Origin: Lepidodermella squamata
Taxonomy: Eukaryota > Gastrotricha
Length of the DNA stretch: 64,000 nucleotides
Direction of reading: 5' to 3'
NCBI GenBank assembly: GCA_047495785.1
Contig: JBLDXI010000002.1
Coordinates: 310,001-374,000 of the forward strand
The first letter of the stretch is position 1, and every line of letters starts with the position of its first letter. The notes beneath the pieces were generated by a model that was given only the letters and a program-made list of their open reading frames with translations, did not search any database and was not told where the DNA came from. A program made the translations under genes and the position numbers. Shown here piece after piece: positions 48,301 through 58,790 of the stretch.

Positions 48301-48795
48301 GTAAATTATTCGCGATATGCACTGGAGAGTCATCAGTTAGGCTGGAAAATGTCAAAATTACGGAGCTTGGTTCTAGGGTAGTCAAAGAAATCTAAATGTG
48401 GCCTCTGATATGCCTTGGTGTCCGAATTTAATTTCAGAAGCCGGTTATTTTCACATTTTCTTTCCGCCAATGTTAAAGTTACTGTGCGATTTTTCGAAAA
48501 ATTGTAAAAATACCAATATAACTGCTGTTTCTTGAACAATTTTACGCGTTTTCCACCATTTAGTAAATTTCGAATTTTTGTCATTTATCCAGGTTTGCTG
48601 TGGCGACATGATTTACGCGTATTCTCCGAACGAAACCGTGCGATGTTGCGGCCAGGTGCCGTACGACGGCGTGTCTCACGTAATTACTTCGATTTATCGT
48701 CAATTTTGTTCATCCTTTTTTGTACCCTTATTTTCTTTCAGTATTGCAAGAGCGCGAATTCGGTAGTTCGGAGGAGCGTTCGGAAAGGTGCGTAA
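42395..48795 (+). CDS. galaxin-like gene 2: long Q/N/P-rich secreted protein with His-rich segment
   Basis: Exons 42395-44398, 46684-47019, 48593-48679, 48742-48795; 826 residues. The start follows a TTTTAG acceptor-like site and is less sure; the hydrophobic stretch RLIILAIKFWI is a weak signal peptide, and another leader exon is possible. Body rich in Gln, Asn and Pro, with a run of about 15 threonines and a glutamine run. Cysteine parts: VISCNGQEI...ACCDRNAYNFK | RMTCYKGRVV; then PKCGRITYN...FCCGESLYDTAPGQ | VCCGDMIYAYSP...RCCGQVPYDGVSH | YCKSANS. Between them in exon 2 is a histidine-rich patch (HHHHTHSHHHHFH), a plausible metal site. All four exons meet in phase 0. Introns of 2,285, 1,573 and 62 nt. 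Likely extracellular matrix protein. Confidence 0.82.
44866..45175. repeat. direct repeats in galaxin-like gene 2 intron 1
   Basis: The phrase TGACATTTATTTCGGGCCTG and close variants occur about five times near 44879-44915 and 45090-45170. Non-coding; repeat family unknown. Confidence 0.6.
45570..45860. repeat. inverted repeat with GCGGAACCAAA ends
   Basis: TTAGCGGAACCAAAT and TTTGCGGAACCAAAG at 45573-45613 face the inverse words ATTTGGTTCCGCTAA, ATTTGGTTCCGCTAC and ATTTGGTTCTGGT at 45810-45858. Looks like a small MITE with doubled or tripled terminal motifs inside the intron. Confidence 0.6.
47515..47760 (+). repeat. dispersed repeat, copy in galaxin-like gene 2 intron 2
   Basis: Similar over about 240 bp to 55.93-56.17 kb (shared GAGCGGCTTCCTA, GACCAACTTGACACT, TGTCACCAA), and inverted to 59.8-60.03 kb. 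Three copies in the window. Confidence 0.75.
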
Positions 48796-51322
48796 TAGCG
48801 TCGAATGAAGCTGCTCAACCACACATCACCATTCAACTCTCGCCGGTCAAACGAATCAAATTCAAAGCCATATTATACAGAAAAATTTAACATTTTATTC
48901 GCTTTTAAAGTTATATTATCAAAAAACAATTAGCCGACAACTAACCGAATAGTGTGTTAATTTTGTACAAAATTGTTTTTTTTGTGAAAAGAAATGATAA
49001 AAAAATAAAAGTCTGCCGCAATTAAGGCTAGCCGGAGTTTGAGCTATAATTATCATATAAAAACAACAAGGCGACGATCAAGACTTGGCGCTACGTTGAG
49101 GGGGTTGTAATAATGCGAATGACCCAGACGCCGCTAATTGAAAAGCGCGCAAATATTGCTCTAATTGCGCCGGCCGGTTGAACATTTTATTATTATTATT
49201 AAAGGCAACAAAAATTTGTTATCTATCACGCGGGTGTACGATCAGTATTACACGTAAAAAGTTACATAATAATTGGCTGAATTTGAAAGAACCAAAAATA
49301 AATGGCCACCCGTTAAATAAGTCATTTGAGCCATCCGGCCGCAGCGGTAGTGGAAAAAAAGATAGCGATCGACACGCGGGGTTAATTGCTGACCCAGTAA
49401 TATATGACAAACAAAAATTGCGCTGGTCGCTTATTAAGCGGCTAAAAATGCGAATTTTTTTGTATACTGCATATACTGTCACAACAATTCTTATCTATTC
49501 CGTGAGAGAACGATCAGTGGCTTGAAATTTATCCGCAGCTTACATGGGTATTAATTCAAGTGTAACATTAATATATATACTAAATGATGTTAATTGTGTA
49601 CCAAAAACACTTGTTGAACAAAACGACATGCGTATATTGTCCTGTTGGAACGAGGCTGGTTTTTCGAGAATACAGTGCGAAGTTATTACCCGAGAAAAAC
49701 AAGACAGCTCGGCGCTTTGAGAGAAACCGTGTCAACTAATGAGTGGTCACTTGCCGACCAATCATTTTTATTGTCTAAAATGTTTGGTCCTTCGCATTAC
49801 GACCGCATAACAAGACGTTACGCGGAGTCACTTGACATTATTACATTCACTCATCATTCGCTTCTATCTCTGCTCATCCTCCAGGTATTGATTAATCACC
49901 GTCCAACGCGCGATGACCCAACCGATATTGATGAACGGCCTTAACGCGTAAAAAATCGCGTTGGCCGCGCATCATTAAGCGGCGGCATTACATGTCGTGA
50001 ACATGAATTTTTTTGTAGCAGACAGAATTTTAATTGAATTTTAATAGCGACACACGTGAATTTTGTTGTAACAGCGATCAAGGCGAGACATCAACAATAA
50101 TTTTTTGAAGCATTAAAAAATCGCCTTAATCGAGTCACCGGCGCGAGCGCAATTATGATAATTTTTTCAAGAAATATCATCTCTCTGTCGCGCTATAGCT
50201 AGCCATTAGGCGTTGCGGTGGTGTTATAAGGTATCCTTATACTTGAATATAAGAATAAGAATCATGGCGTTTTAAGCGGCTATTACAGCGGCTCGTTTTT
50301 AACACCTCTCGGCAAAAAAATTATACTAAAAAGCACCAGCGAAGATGACCGGCTGTTACTCAAGTTCTAATTGTCTATAGCATTGCGCCCGCGGGTGTTT
50401 TATAGCGGAAAAAAAATTGTGAACGCAGCTTTGTTCTTCCCGTTATCTATTCTAGACGCGTGCACATTTTTTCATACAACCTATAGCAGTGGGTTCATTT
50501 TTTTAAGATACTAAGAACGCGCTATTTCTTGTTTCAACTAATTCTTATGATCCACCTTTTATTTTTAACTTTTTTTATTTTTGTTTTGTTTCAATCTGGA
50601 GACCGGTTTAATACGCCAATCAGTATTTGAGAAATGGAAAAGGGCCTGCTGTGTTTCCTGTTTGAATCCGGCGAAAAAGATGGACGAAAAGCAATTTTTT
50701 TGCCTTTTTCTCTAAGTTTTACTTGCATTTTTTAATTTGTTATTTTACATATTTTTTGAAACGCTGCCAAAATTTTAATAATTATTTTAAATAAATAGCG
50801 TTACATATCAAGATGCACAATTATGAAGAAAACCAAGTCCGTACTACATGATGAGGTGTGAAACTTGGCTATAATACACTTAATGAGAGACTCACATATA
50901 CTTTTTCGTAAACTTTAAACCGCTTAATTAGCTGTTATAATAGCTTTCACCTCGTTCCTCATTTCGGACAGCAGGTAATTATGCTGGTCCTCATTAACAT
51001 TATTAAACAATTTGCATGGATAAGTGGTTTGGTTTGTTTTCGAAAAATGTCCATCCTAAAAAAATCTAAATTATGAAATTTAATTTTTTATTTGAAATTT
51101 TGATACTCGAAAAATTGAGGAGGAATTTTTATTTTCCAGCAATGTTTCAAAAATTGAGAAAAATGGCTTAATTCTAAATTTTGTGTAAGAAAAACAAAAT
51201 TATTAAAAAATTCAATTTTTATTTGAATTTAAATACACGCAAAAATTAAGGAAAACATTTCATTTTCCGCAAGAATATGAAAAATTGTGAATAATGACGT
51301 AATTTTATGTTTAGATTTTAAA
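48796..51322. other. AT-rich intergenic region, 2.5 kb
   Basis: No supported gene. AATAAA for galaxin-like gene 2 near 49005. A TTATTATTATTATTA tract near 49190. CTTAA element AAAAAATCGCCTTAAT at 50115-50130, about 1.2 kb before TENT5. A TTTATGTTTAG acceptor-like site 10 nt before the TENT5 ATG suggests that part of this is a 5'-UTR intron. Confidence 0.5.
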
Positions 51323-53609
51323 ATGTCTGACAAAAATCGAGTAGATCTGGAAACGCTGTGCCCCGGTGGTGAGGCGATCGCTCGGTTGAATTCAATTCTA
51401 GACACGCCGCGAATCCTGCTCGCAACTTATCACCAAAAGCCGCACTATCACAGCGACATACGGCGATACAGCAGCTACGACTCATCGCCCGCCTCGTCCG
51501 CCTCATCCTCAACGTCATCGCCGAGCGAAGATTTCACGTACCCAGGATCTGGCTACTCGAGCGTCGCCTCGACCCCAACCGCCATCCTACCGGCAATTTT
51601 CAGTGTCGAAATCAATTTGAAGGCCCTAGCTGCTAATATACGAGACGCGTTGAGGCGAAACTGCGGCATTGGCATCACTGAAATTCGCCTCGGCGGGGGC
51701 TGCGCGAGTTACGTTGTCGGGAACGCGGCTGAATTTTTCAGTGACATCGATTTCGTGTTCAAAATCGACGACCAACTCGGCGAGAATCAACTGCATTCAA
51801 TTCGATCGGTTGTTATCGAAGTTTTCAACTCGATGATCGGCGTTCCAACGCAGACGAATTTCGTATCGAAAACCGTGAAATTGTGGAATGACCGCGATCG
51901 CTGGACGCTGATTTCACTCGGCGCCAGTCCGTTGAATGTTGATCTAATTTTCGTTGCGAAAATGGCTCGGAGTTACCAATTCTCCGTCGACTCGCTGCAA
52001 ATCAATATCGATCCGTTATTAAATCACAGCCCATCATCGCCGATCTATGTTGAAAGCGCCTTTGGCAATGCGGCTGATGCTGTTCAGCACGTGCGGTCGA
52101 AAATTGTCGCCACGCAATCGCCTGAGACAATTCGAGGCGGCGGCTTGTTGCGCTACTGCGATCTGGTTGTCAGGGGCTTCAAAACCGCGAATGGCCTCGA
52201 GTCGGATCCTAAACTGGAGAAAATTATGTGTACTAGGTAATTATTATTATTGTCAACGACACCTCCTAATTTGCGGCGCGTCTACCATAGCTAGAGTAAT
52301 TTTTTCATGCGCGCGGCTAATTATGCCAGTTGGACGATGTAGAAAATGATGCGCCTGTCATTAGTTTTTATTTTTGGACGCAATCTCGGCGCCCAGTTGT
52401 TTACGCCAAAGTCGTTTACTTGTCATGATATAATCAATTTTTTTCAAGTTCAAATTTTTGGTTTAAATTATTAAATGTTGTTCAGCAATTTCAATTTAAA
52501 TAATTTTATGAATTAATGATTAATTAATAATTGCGAATTTTCAAAGAAATCTCAGACTGCACGCGATGATGTCAAAGAGCAACTTTCGAATAATTTGTCG
52601 GTTTTTATATCAGAATAAAATTCAGAAAATTTCCTATCGATTGAATATGGTGACCTAGAGCGAAATAATCATCGAGAAAAAGTTTTAGGCGCAAAATAAA
52701 TGTTACGCGCGCGAAAATTTCCCGCACTCACAACTTGGTGTGCGCCCAAAACTTTTTTCCATTTATTATTTCGCTCTAGGTCACCACATTCAATCGATAA
52801 GAAATTTTCTGAATTTCATTCTGATATAAAAACCGACAAATTATTCGAAAGTAGCTCTTTGACTTCATCGCGCGCGGCGCGAAAATTCTTCAAAATTTGG
52901 ACTGCGCGCAAACATTGCAATTTTCTGCCAATGAGCGGCAATTATTTTAAATGGCGCGCGCTCTTGACCTACGTAGCTTTTTTCTCGTCTTCACTCCGGA
53001 AAATTAATGCAATCATTCAATAGAGATTCGTCTAGTGATGGATTATCGATAAAAATTTCCAATTTAAAATCGCTGATATTTTTACTGAATTGGTCTACAT
53101 TTGTTTTAATTCGGAATTTGATGAGAAACTTACCCAGATTATTCACCAGCTAAAATTCCGAAAAATTAAATAATTGAATAAAAAATTAAAAATCAAGTGC
53201 GGGAGAGAATCTTTTTTACTAAAGCTTAGACTGACGTTTTCTATGATTTTTCACAATTTCTTCACACTTTCAGCCTATAAAATTGATTTTCCGTCATTCT
53301 TGCATCTGAAATCTGAAATGTCTCTAAAGATATCGTTTTTTCTACCGCAGATTTTTCATCGACTACCCAAGCGTGGCCGAGCAATCGAAGGAAATCGAGC
53401 GTTACCTGCGCAATCACTACCAGGCAGCGGACGCGCGTAAATGCGCGCTTCTGCGCCGCCTCGTCGCCATCATCCAACGCTCGTCGGTCTGCATCATGAA
53501 CCAGGAACGCCGGCTCATCCTCGGCGCCATCGCGTCCTTCATCAGCCGCGAATCCGCCGTTCTACTTCTAGCGCAACAGCACAGTAGCAGTACCGTCGTC
53601 TTTGCTTGA
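51323..53609 (+). CDS. tent5: TENT5 (FAM46) non-canonical poly(A) polymerase
   Basis: Terminal nucleotidyltransferase that extends poly(A) tails of selected mRNAs, in vertebrates and nematodes mainly those of secreted proteins. Exons 51323-52236 and 53351-53609; 390 residues. Ser-rich N-terminal region (about 50-85), then the nucleotidyltransferase core: GGGCASYVV (about 125-133), catalytic D141-I-D143, third carboxylate D207 in LNVDLIF (glutamate in the human proteins as I recall them), SVDSLQI, and the family hallmark TIRGGGLLRYCDLVVRGF. The splice falls inside the family phrase MCTRFFIDYPSV, and the last part carries SVCIMNQERR. There is no long C-terminal tail as in vertebrate TENT5C. The intron carries a fold-back element. 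Start chosen at ATG 51323; a GTG further up in frame is not credible. Confidence 0.93.
52557..52883. mobile_element. fold-back MITE in the TENT5 intron
   Basis: Left arm from about 52557 (GATGATGTCAAAGAGCAACT) and right arm ending about 52883 are inverted copies of about 125 bp (inner shared words GGTGACCTAGAGCGAAATAA at 52649-52668 and its inverse near 52770-52789), around a loop of about 60 bp. A few mismatches only. No coding capacity. Confidence 0.8.
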
Positions 53610-54544
53610 TTTTATTTTAATATAATATATACGAATAATCATAAAAATAATTAATGTTTTATCATGCTATTTTTTCGACATTCATGGGCTATTTCGCTTT
53701 CGAGTTTTTTAATCAACGCGACGATAACTGGCGAATTGAAATGATTTTAGTCTAAAATCAGTTCAATTCGCGTTGATTACAATTTTAATTATATTTTTGT
53801 CGATTTTACTGTGTTCGCATCACGCATGCAAAAAATACTGCCAATTTTTTGATGAAATTGAAAAATTAGACTGCTGCCAAGTAATCGTTGTGTGTTATAA
53901 TAACCCCGCCGCTAATACGTACGTACGACTCAACGGTTTATCCTCACCTTTTTGATGAATAAAAAAAGTGGACAGTTGTTTTTCGTGTTCTTGTATCTAC
54001 ATAACAATTGTGCGGTGCTTGTTTTTAATTATACCTACACCATTGGCTTGTTAAGGAGGGTTTTCATATTTTAATTTAAAAATCTTGAATGATGAAGATA
54101 AATGAAAAGAACTGCAATCACTATATGAATTCCATAATTATTTTGATCGAAAATATTCTGAACATTTTTTTGTTATACCTCTTATTTTGATATTATTTGA
54201 TTTTCATGGGGCATGGGATGCCTATTAATTTTTTTCTATTCAATTTTTTAATATCTAATAATTACTTTTTTTTAATATAATTTTATTAGTATTAAAGGCT
54301 GGTTAAGGATTCTATGAGAAATAAATTTGGCAAGTGCATTGAATGTCTCCAAGAAAAATATCCATCGATGGTTTTCCTAAAAGGAAGGCAAAATTGTCGA
54401 AGCAAAATGACTTTTTGACGGATTCGAAATGTCCATATTGGGTCTGCATAAATTCCCATCTTGGGGTTGGCGTTTCACGGTTTCATGTTTTTTGCAAGTT
54501 AGGTCAACATAAACAATTGAACGTGAGTTACTGGCGAATATCTT

Positions 54545-54690
54545 GTACGGCGACAAAACAGCAACTTCGCGAAACAGCGAATGCGACAGAAGAGCAAATT
54601 TTTTATTTCGCGGCCAAACAGCGAAAACTTACTATGCAAATGATCGCAAGTTATGTCGCAAGTTGAACAATTTGCTGTTTTGTCGCGTTT
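54545..54690. repeat. inverted repeat, GCGACAAAACAGCAA arms
   Basis: GCGACAAAACAGCAA at about 54549 faces TTGCTGTTTTGTCGC at about 54671, with related words (AAACAGCGAA) in between. Possibly a small MITE. Confidence 0.6.
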
Positions 54691-55189
54691 GCTGTTTTGG
54701 GTTATTTGCGCAACCTCAAAAGGGCACCCAGGATTATACGTGTATCGCACTGCGAAGCACAACCGTGGTTGTAGATTGCCTACAGGCCACGCAATGTAAC
54801 CTGCGAGTGCGGAGTTGACGGGGCCCTCGGCTTATTGAAGCACAACAACAAAATTATCATGAAAGGCGGGTTCAGCCGAATATACTTGATATCAAGTAGC
54901 TTTATTTATTCATGATCGAGCTTCACTCTTCTGCTCATTCAGCCTCCGAAGCCTTTCTCTTCTATACCCTCTCGTACAATGGAATGTGATGGATCTCGCC
55001 TCTGGTGCTGCAATCGTGCCAGATATGGCAGCGTGTCAGATCTTCCGCATATTTAAACCGCATAAAGGCTCTGTACCTCGCGTCCGTTGTGCACCATTGT
55101 GCAGCGCAGAGGTCTTCCGATTTTAGTTCTTAGTTCATCGGTATGTTTATCATTCAGAGCATTAGCGCAATGATTCTCCGCAGGCATCA

Positions 55190-55528
55190 GTTTGGGGAAC
55201 ACTTCTTTAATCCGGCTAATGTCTTTTTTATCCGACCAGTGTCTTATTTCATCCGACAACCAAAAATGTGACTAAAACCAGCCGGCTTGCTTTTTCATAT
55301 TTTCAAAAAATTGCAGTAAAAAAGTGGATACTCTGATTGCGATGAATCTTTCCCCATAAAATTCTGCCGGTTCAGGGGCCAAAATAGGGTGCATGAAAGG
55401 GGTATGCCCCTACGGAAAAATCGAACAACTTGGAAAAATCGAGAAAATCGATATTTTCCTGTCGGATGATTTTAGTCACATTTTTGGTTGTCGGATGAAA
55501 TAAGACATTGGTCGGATGAAAGAAGTCA
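55190..55528. mobile_element. MITE with long inverted ends and sub-terminal direct repeats
   Basis: TGTCTTATTTCATCCGACAA continues to TGACTAAAA (about 38 bp, 55238-55275) and is repeated as an exact inverse at about 55470-55508. Outside it, diverged repeats of the same ATCCGACC-type word extend each end to about 65 bp (TCTTTAATCCGGCT, TCTTTTTTATCCGACC). Internal part has no coding frame. Confidence 0.75.
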
Positions 55529-55603
55529 CACCCTCAGTTTGAAGCCAGGGTAACCTTCTGCGGCTGAAATACAAAGTGACATGTATAACTTGTTGGTAGA
55601 TCA

Positions 55604-55774
55604 TTCGTCCGTCTCCGAGGAGGTTCGGCGTAGAGTACCACCCGGAAAGTAGGTCCGGACTGGTGGTAACTCAGCGGTATGCCGAATGTTGCGAAGCTGT
55701 TGTGGATTTTAGGAATGTGGCTGGAAGTGGATTCCAAACCATGGCTGGTATAGCGCTGAAATCTCCGGTTTGGC
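55604..55774 (-). pseudogene. captured exon fragment of galaxin-like gene 3
   Basis: On the minus strand the first 170 nt of exon 2 are recognisable, with the acceptor kept as TTTGCAG. It reads SHIPKIHNSFATFGIPLSY against SHIPKIHNGFATFGIPPSY in the real gene, then leaves homology after AEPPRRRT. No flanking exons, so non-functional. Confidence 0.8.
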
Positions 55775-56225
55775 CTGCAAATGTACGCAACATTAAGTTG
55801 AACTTTTGAAGCTCACTTAAGCCTATATTGGCAAACATTCATGTTAGGGGTTAGGGTGACAACGATCTCCTTAGTGGGAAATCAAAGACTTACTGAAAAC
55901 GGAAAGAGGATATAAAAGTAATTTCTCGCTGGCCTGGTCAACTGTCACCAAGCGGAGCAAAAGTGTCATCACGGTCAATTTTGCGCAGCGTATCTTTAGC
56001 CCGCACTGAGTGCATTTCTCAGTAGTTCTCGTCAAGCTGACGAATGTTTTCTTTTAGAGCGGCTTCCTAACTATCACAGTTCTTTTAAGGTGTGACAAGA
56101 GGTAAAATGTCACATGACCAACTTGACACTTGACACGTGAACATCTCCGTATAACCGTACATGGTAAAATTAAGAGGTTTACACTGTTTTAATCCCAGAT
56201 TATTCTTCTACCCAAACAACGTATG
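55604..56225 (-). repeat. inverted duplicate of galaxin-like gene 3 intron 1 / exon 2
   Basis: Inverted copy of about 59733-60365. It holds the dispersed repeat (55.93-56.22 kb) and, next to it, a copy of the start of exon 2. Confidence 0.85.
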
Positions 56226-58790
56226 CAAAAACCCGGCAATCCCGGCAGGCCTTGATTCTAAAATTAATCCTCGTCTTCCTCAATAAGTTGTGTGCATTTT
56301 GCTCAGTTATAGCATTTCATATCCCTTATCTAAAATTTAAACAACAAACCGTAAAAAGTCACCGTAGGCGCTTAAATTAGGTGGCAAGTTTCACAAGTAT
56401 ACAGCGTGTCCCACAAGCTGCGCTACCATTTTGTAATTTTGAAAATATACAAAAAGCTTGAACTATTTTTTGAAATTAAGCTCATCTTCCATCCTTCATC
56501 CACGATTTTGATGAAGAAATTTACAATTTGCCTTATAGAATGATCTGCAAACCCGATTATAACTGGCTCGGTAATTTTCGGTACTTTCTCCTACCAGATT
56601 TCTCCTTTTTTTAAAAAAGTGACATAATTGATTACTATTGTAGTGATTTACTTTAATTTTTTTTTTTAATTTCTGGCCCTGGAAAGTGGCTTCGCCTCTC
56701 ATTTTAGAGTTTCCGAACCTTTTTACGAGCGCCATTGCTTGCGTTACTTTTGGGACACGCTCTACTGAAGCCGATATAGATTCCAAATGCCGATGGAATT
56801 TTCACGATCAAAATCTTTGGTAGCCTACAGTACAAAAGTTTATAACTATAGCTGTTACCAGTTACCAGATTCTGCCAGTATTTTTCACAATTTTCTTACT
56901 TATAAAAATTCGAAAATCGTTCCAGAATCAAACAGATAGAAACCTTTTTATTCTTGTCTGAAATAAATAAATATAATAAATAAACTAGCAATGAATAAAT
57001 AAATATTGAGCGAAAGGTTCGGCGTCGAATCCTGAAACAAAACAGTAAATTCAAAATTCTGAAAATTAATTATTGATTATTAATAATGATAAACAAATGT
57101 TTACCGAATTTGACCTTCAAGCATCGATATAGATGGTAGCCTAGTTAAGGACAAATGGTTTCTCATTTGCGCTTAAAATGCGAAAGTTGTTCCGAAAGAC
57201 CGGCTCGGTAATAAAAAATGTTCTGCCTCAAGTTGTAATTACGAGAGAAAAACGCGCAAATGCGCGCTCGTCGGCCATTTTTATGTCCCGAATTGATACG
57301 TTTCTTAAAATAACAAATTATAGCCGTTGTAATTATTACGATGTGCGAAACACGAGGCGGCGCGCGGGTACCACAAAACAGCGCATCTTATCTTCTTGTT
57401 GTACAAAAAAAAGTAAGTGCATTATAATTTCTTAATTTTTTGCGCGCCGCCAGAGTAAACAATGCGAAATACCTGTGCGCATGCATGCGAGTTGTTGTCA
57501 TTTTTCATTTTTCTTATCTTAATTATTCCGCAACCTTAGCAGCATCCCGCAAAAAACCCACTAATAATATTTTCAAGTCATATACGAAGATAATAACTGT
57601 TCGTGATTAGTATTATTTTTTTTTGCAGCAAGCTTAACACTTAGCGCGGTCAAAAGGCAGTGTGTAACAAAAGGTTATATACTACTGCTACTACGATTCA
57701 TCCTTTGTTAGCTTAAAAAAACACACACACACAGCAGAGCGCGCAAGCACTTTTAATCACGGCGATGGTGGTCGCGCGGCGCTACAAAGTATGCCGGCAA
57801 ATCACCCACCGGTAATTTCGCACTAATAGCCCTAGAGTTGCCGCCGTATACGCGCCGTTAAGTCGAGTCACGCGTCGAAGTCACCCACACACCTTTAAAA
57901 AATTATCAACTACCTTAAAATTTACTTATTATTATTATTATTAAAAGGGAAAATAATATTAGTAATAATGTCAATTTTTTATATAATATTTTGCTAAAAT
58001 AGACAAAAAACAGCGCCTTTTTAACACGGGTGATTGAGTTAATTTGGCCGCTTAATTACCTTCGCTTTTTTTATGATCACCCCGTGATGCGTGTTCTGCC
58101 ACTCAATTATCTCATCAAGATCTTTCTTGTTTAATTACACACGTTTTTCTTATCACAATATTCTTAAATTTTAGAAAATTCATTTTTTGAGGGCTCGAGA
58201 ATTAGGTTTTAACTCGTCGCAGTTTTCACTCGAGCTCACACTGTTTTAATTGAACAAATATTTCCTAAGAGAATTTAACCAGGGTGAATAAACAATTGAA
58301 TCTTTTGAAAATTCCTTCTTATTTCTAGTAAGATTTATTGTTCTAGAATATTGTCCTCGTTCATTCATTTGTACCAAAATTTTCACGCCTAAAAGTCTCG
58401 CAATTTCTAGTTCAAAATGTTTCATTTGCCTACAATTTCAATTTAAACCCAGTCACCTTGGCGGAACAGCATTCGCACATTTTCCTAGTCTTCAATCTTA
58501 TATATTTATATTTTAAATTTTTTTCATTTTTCGTCTCGCTCTCGGACATGGAATGTCCTCATTTTCTTCGATATCAAAATTTCTAATTAAACTATAAAAT
58601 TATATCGTCTCGCGCACTCATTGCATTACAGCGTTTGTTCTATTTCAAACCGGCATTTGATAATTTCGAGGCTAAATAGAATTGACAAAATTGAAAAATA
58701 CAATTTATTTCAAATGATTCAATTTTCAATTAATTTTTTTCAATTTTGTAGTGAATATTAATCGGCATTACGGCATCCTGATTAGTTGCC

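Larger units (their letters stand above)
53610..58790. other. long repeat-bearing intergenic region, 5.2 kb
   Basis: No intact gene that I can support. Holds an inverted repeat (54.54-54.69 kb), a MITE (55.19-55.53 kb), a captured pseudo-exon with a dispersed repeat (55.60-56.23 kb), an (AC)n tract near 57719, and a CTTAA element (ATCAACTACCTTAAAATTT, 57904-57922) about 870 bp before galaxin-like gene 3. The last kilobase is plain AT-rich sequence. Confidence 0.5.

Noticed and set aside
49178-49944. Two frames of about 100 residues in the AT-rich spacer
   Set aside because: No domain, no conserved motif, composition like the surrounding non-coding DNA.
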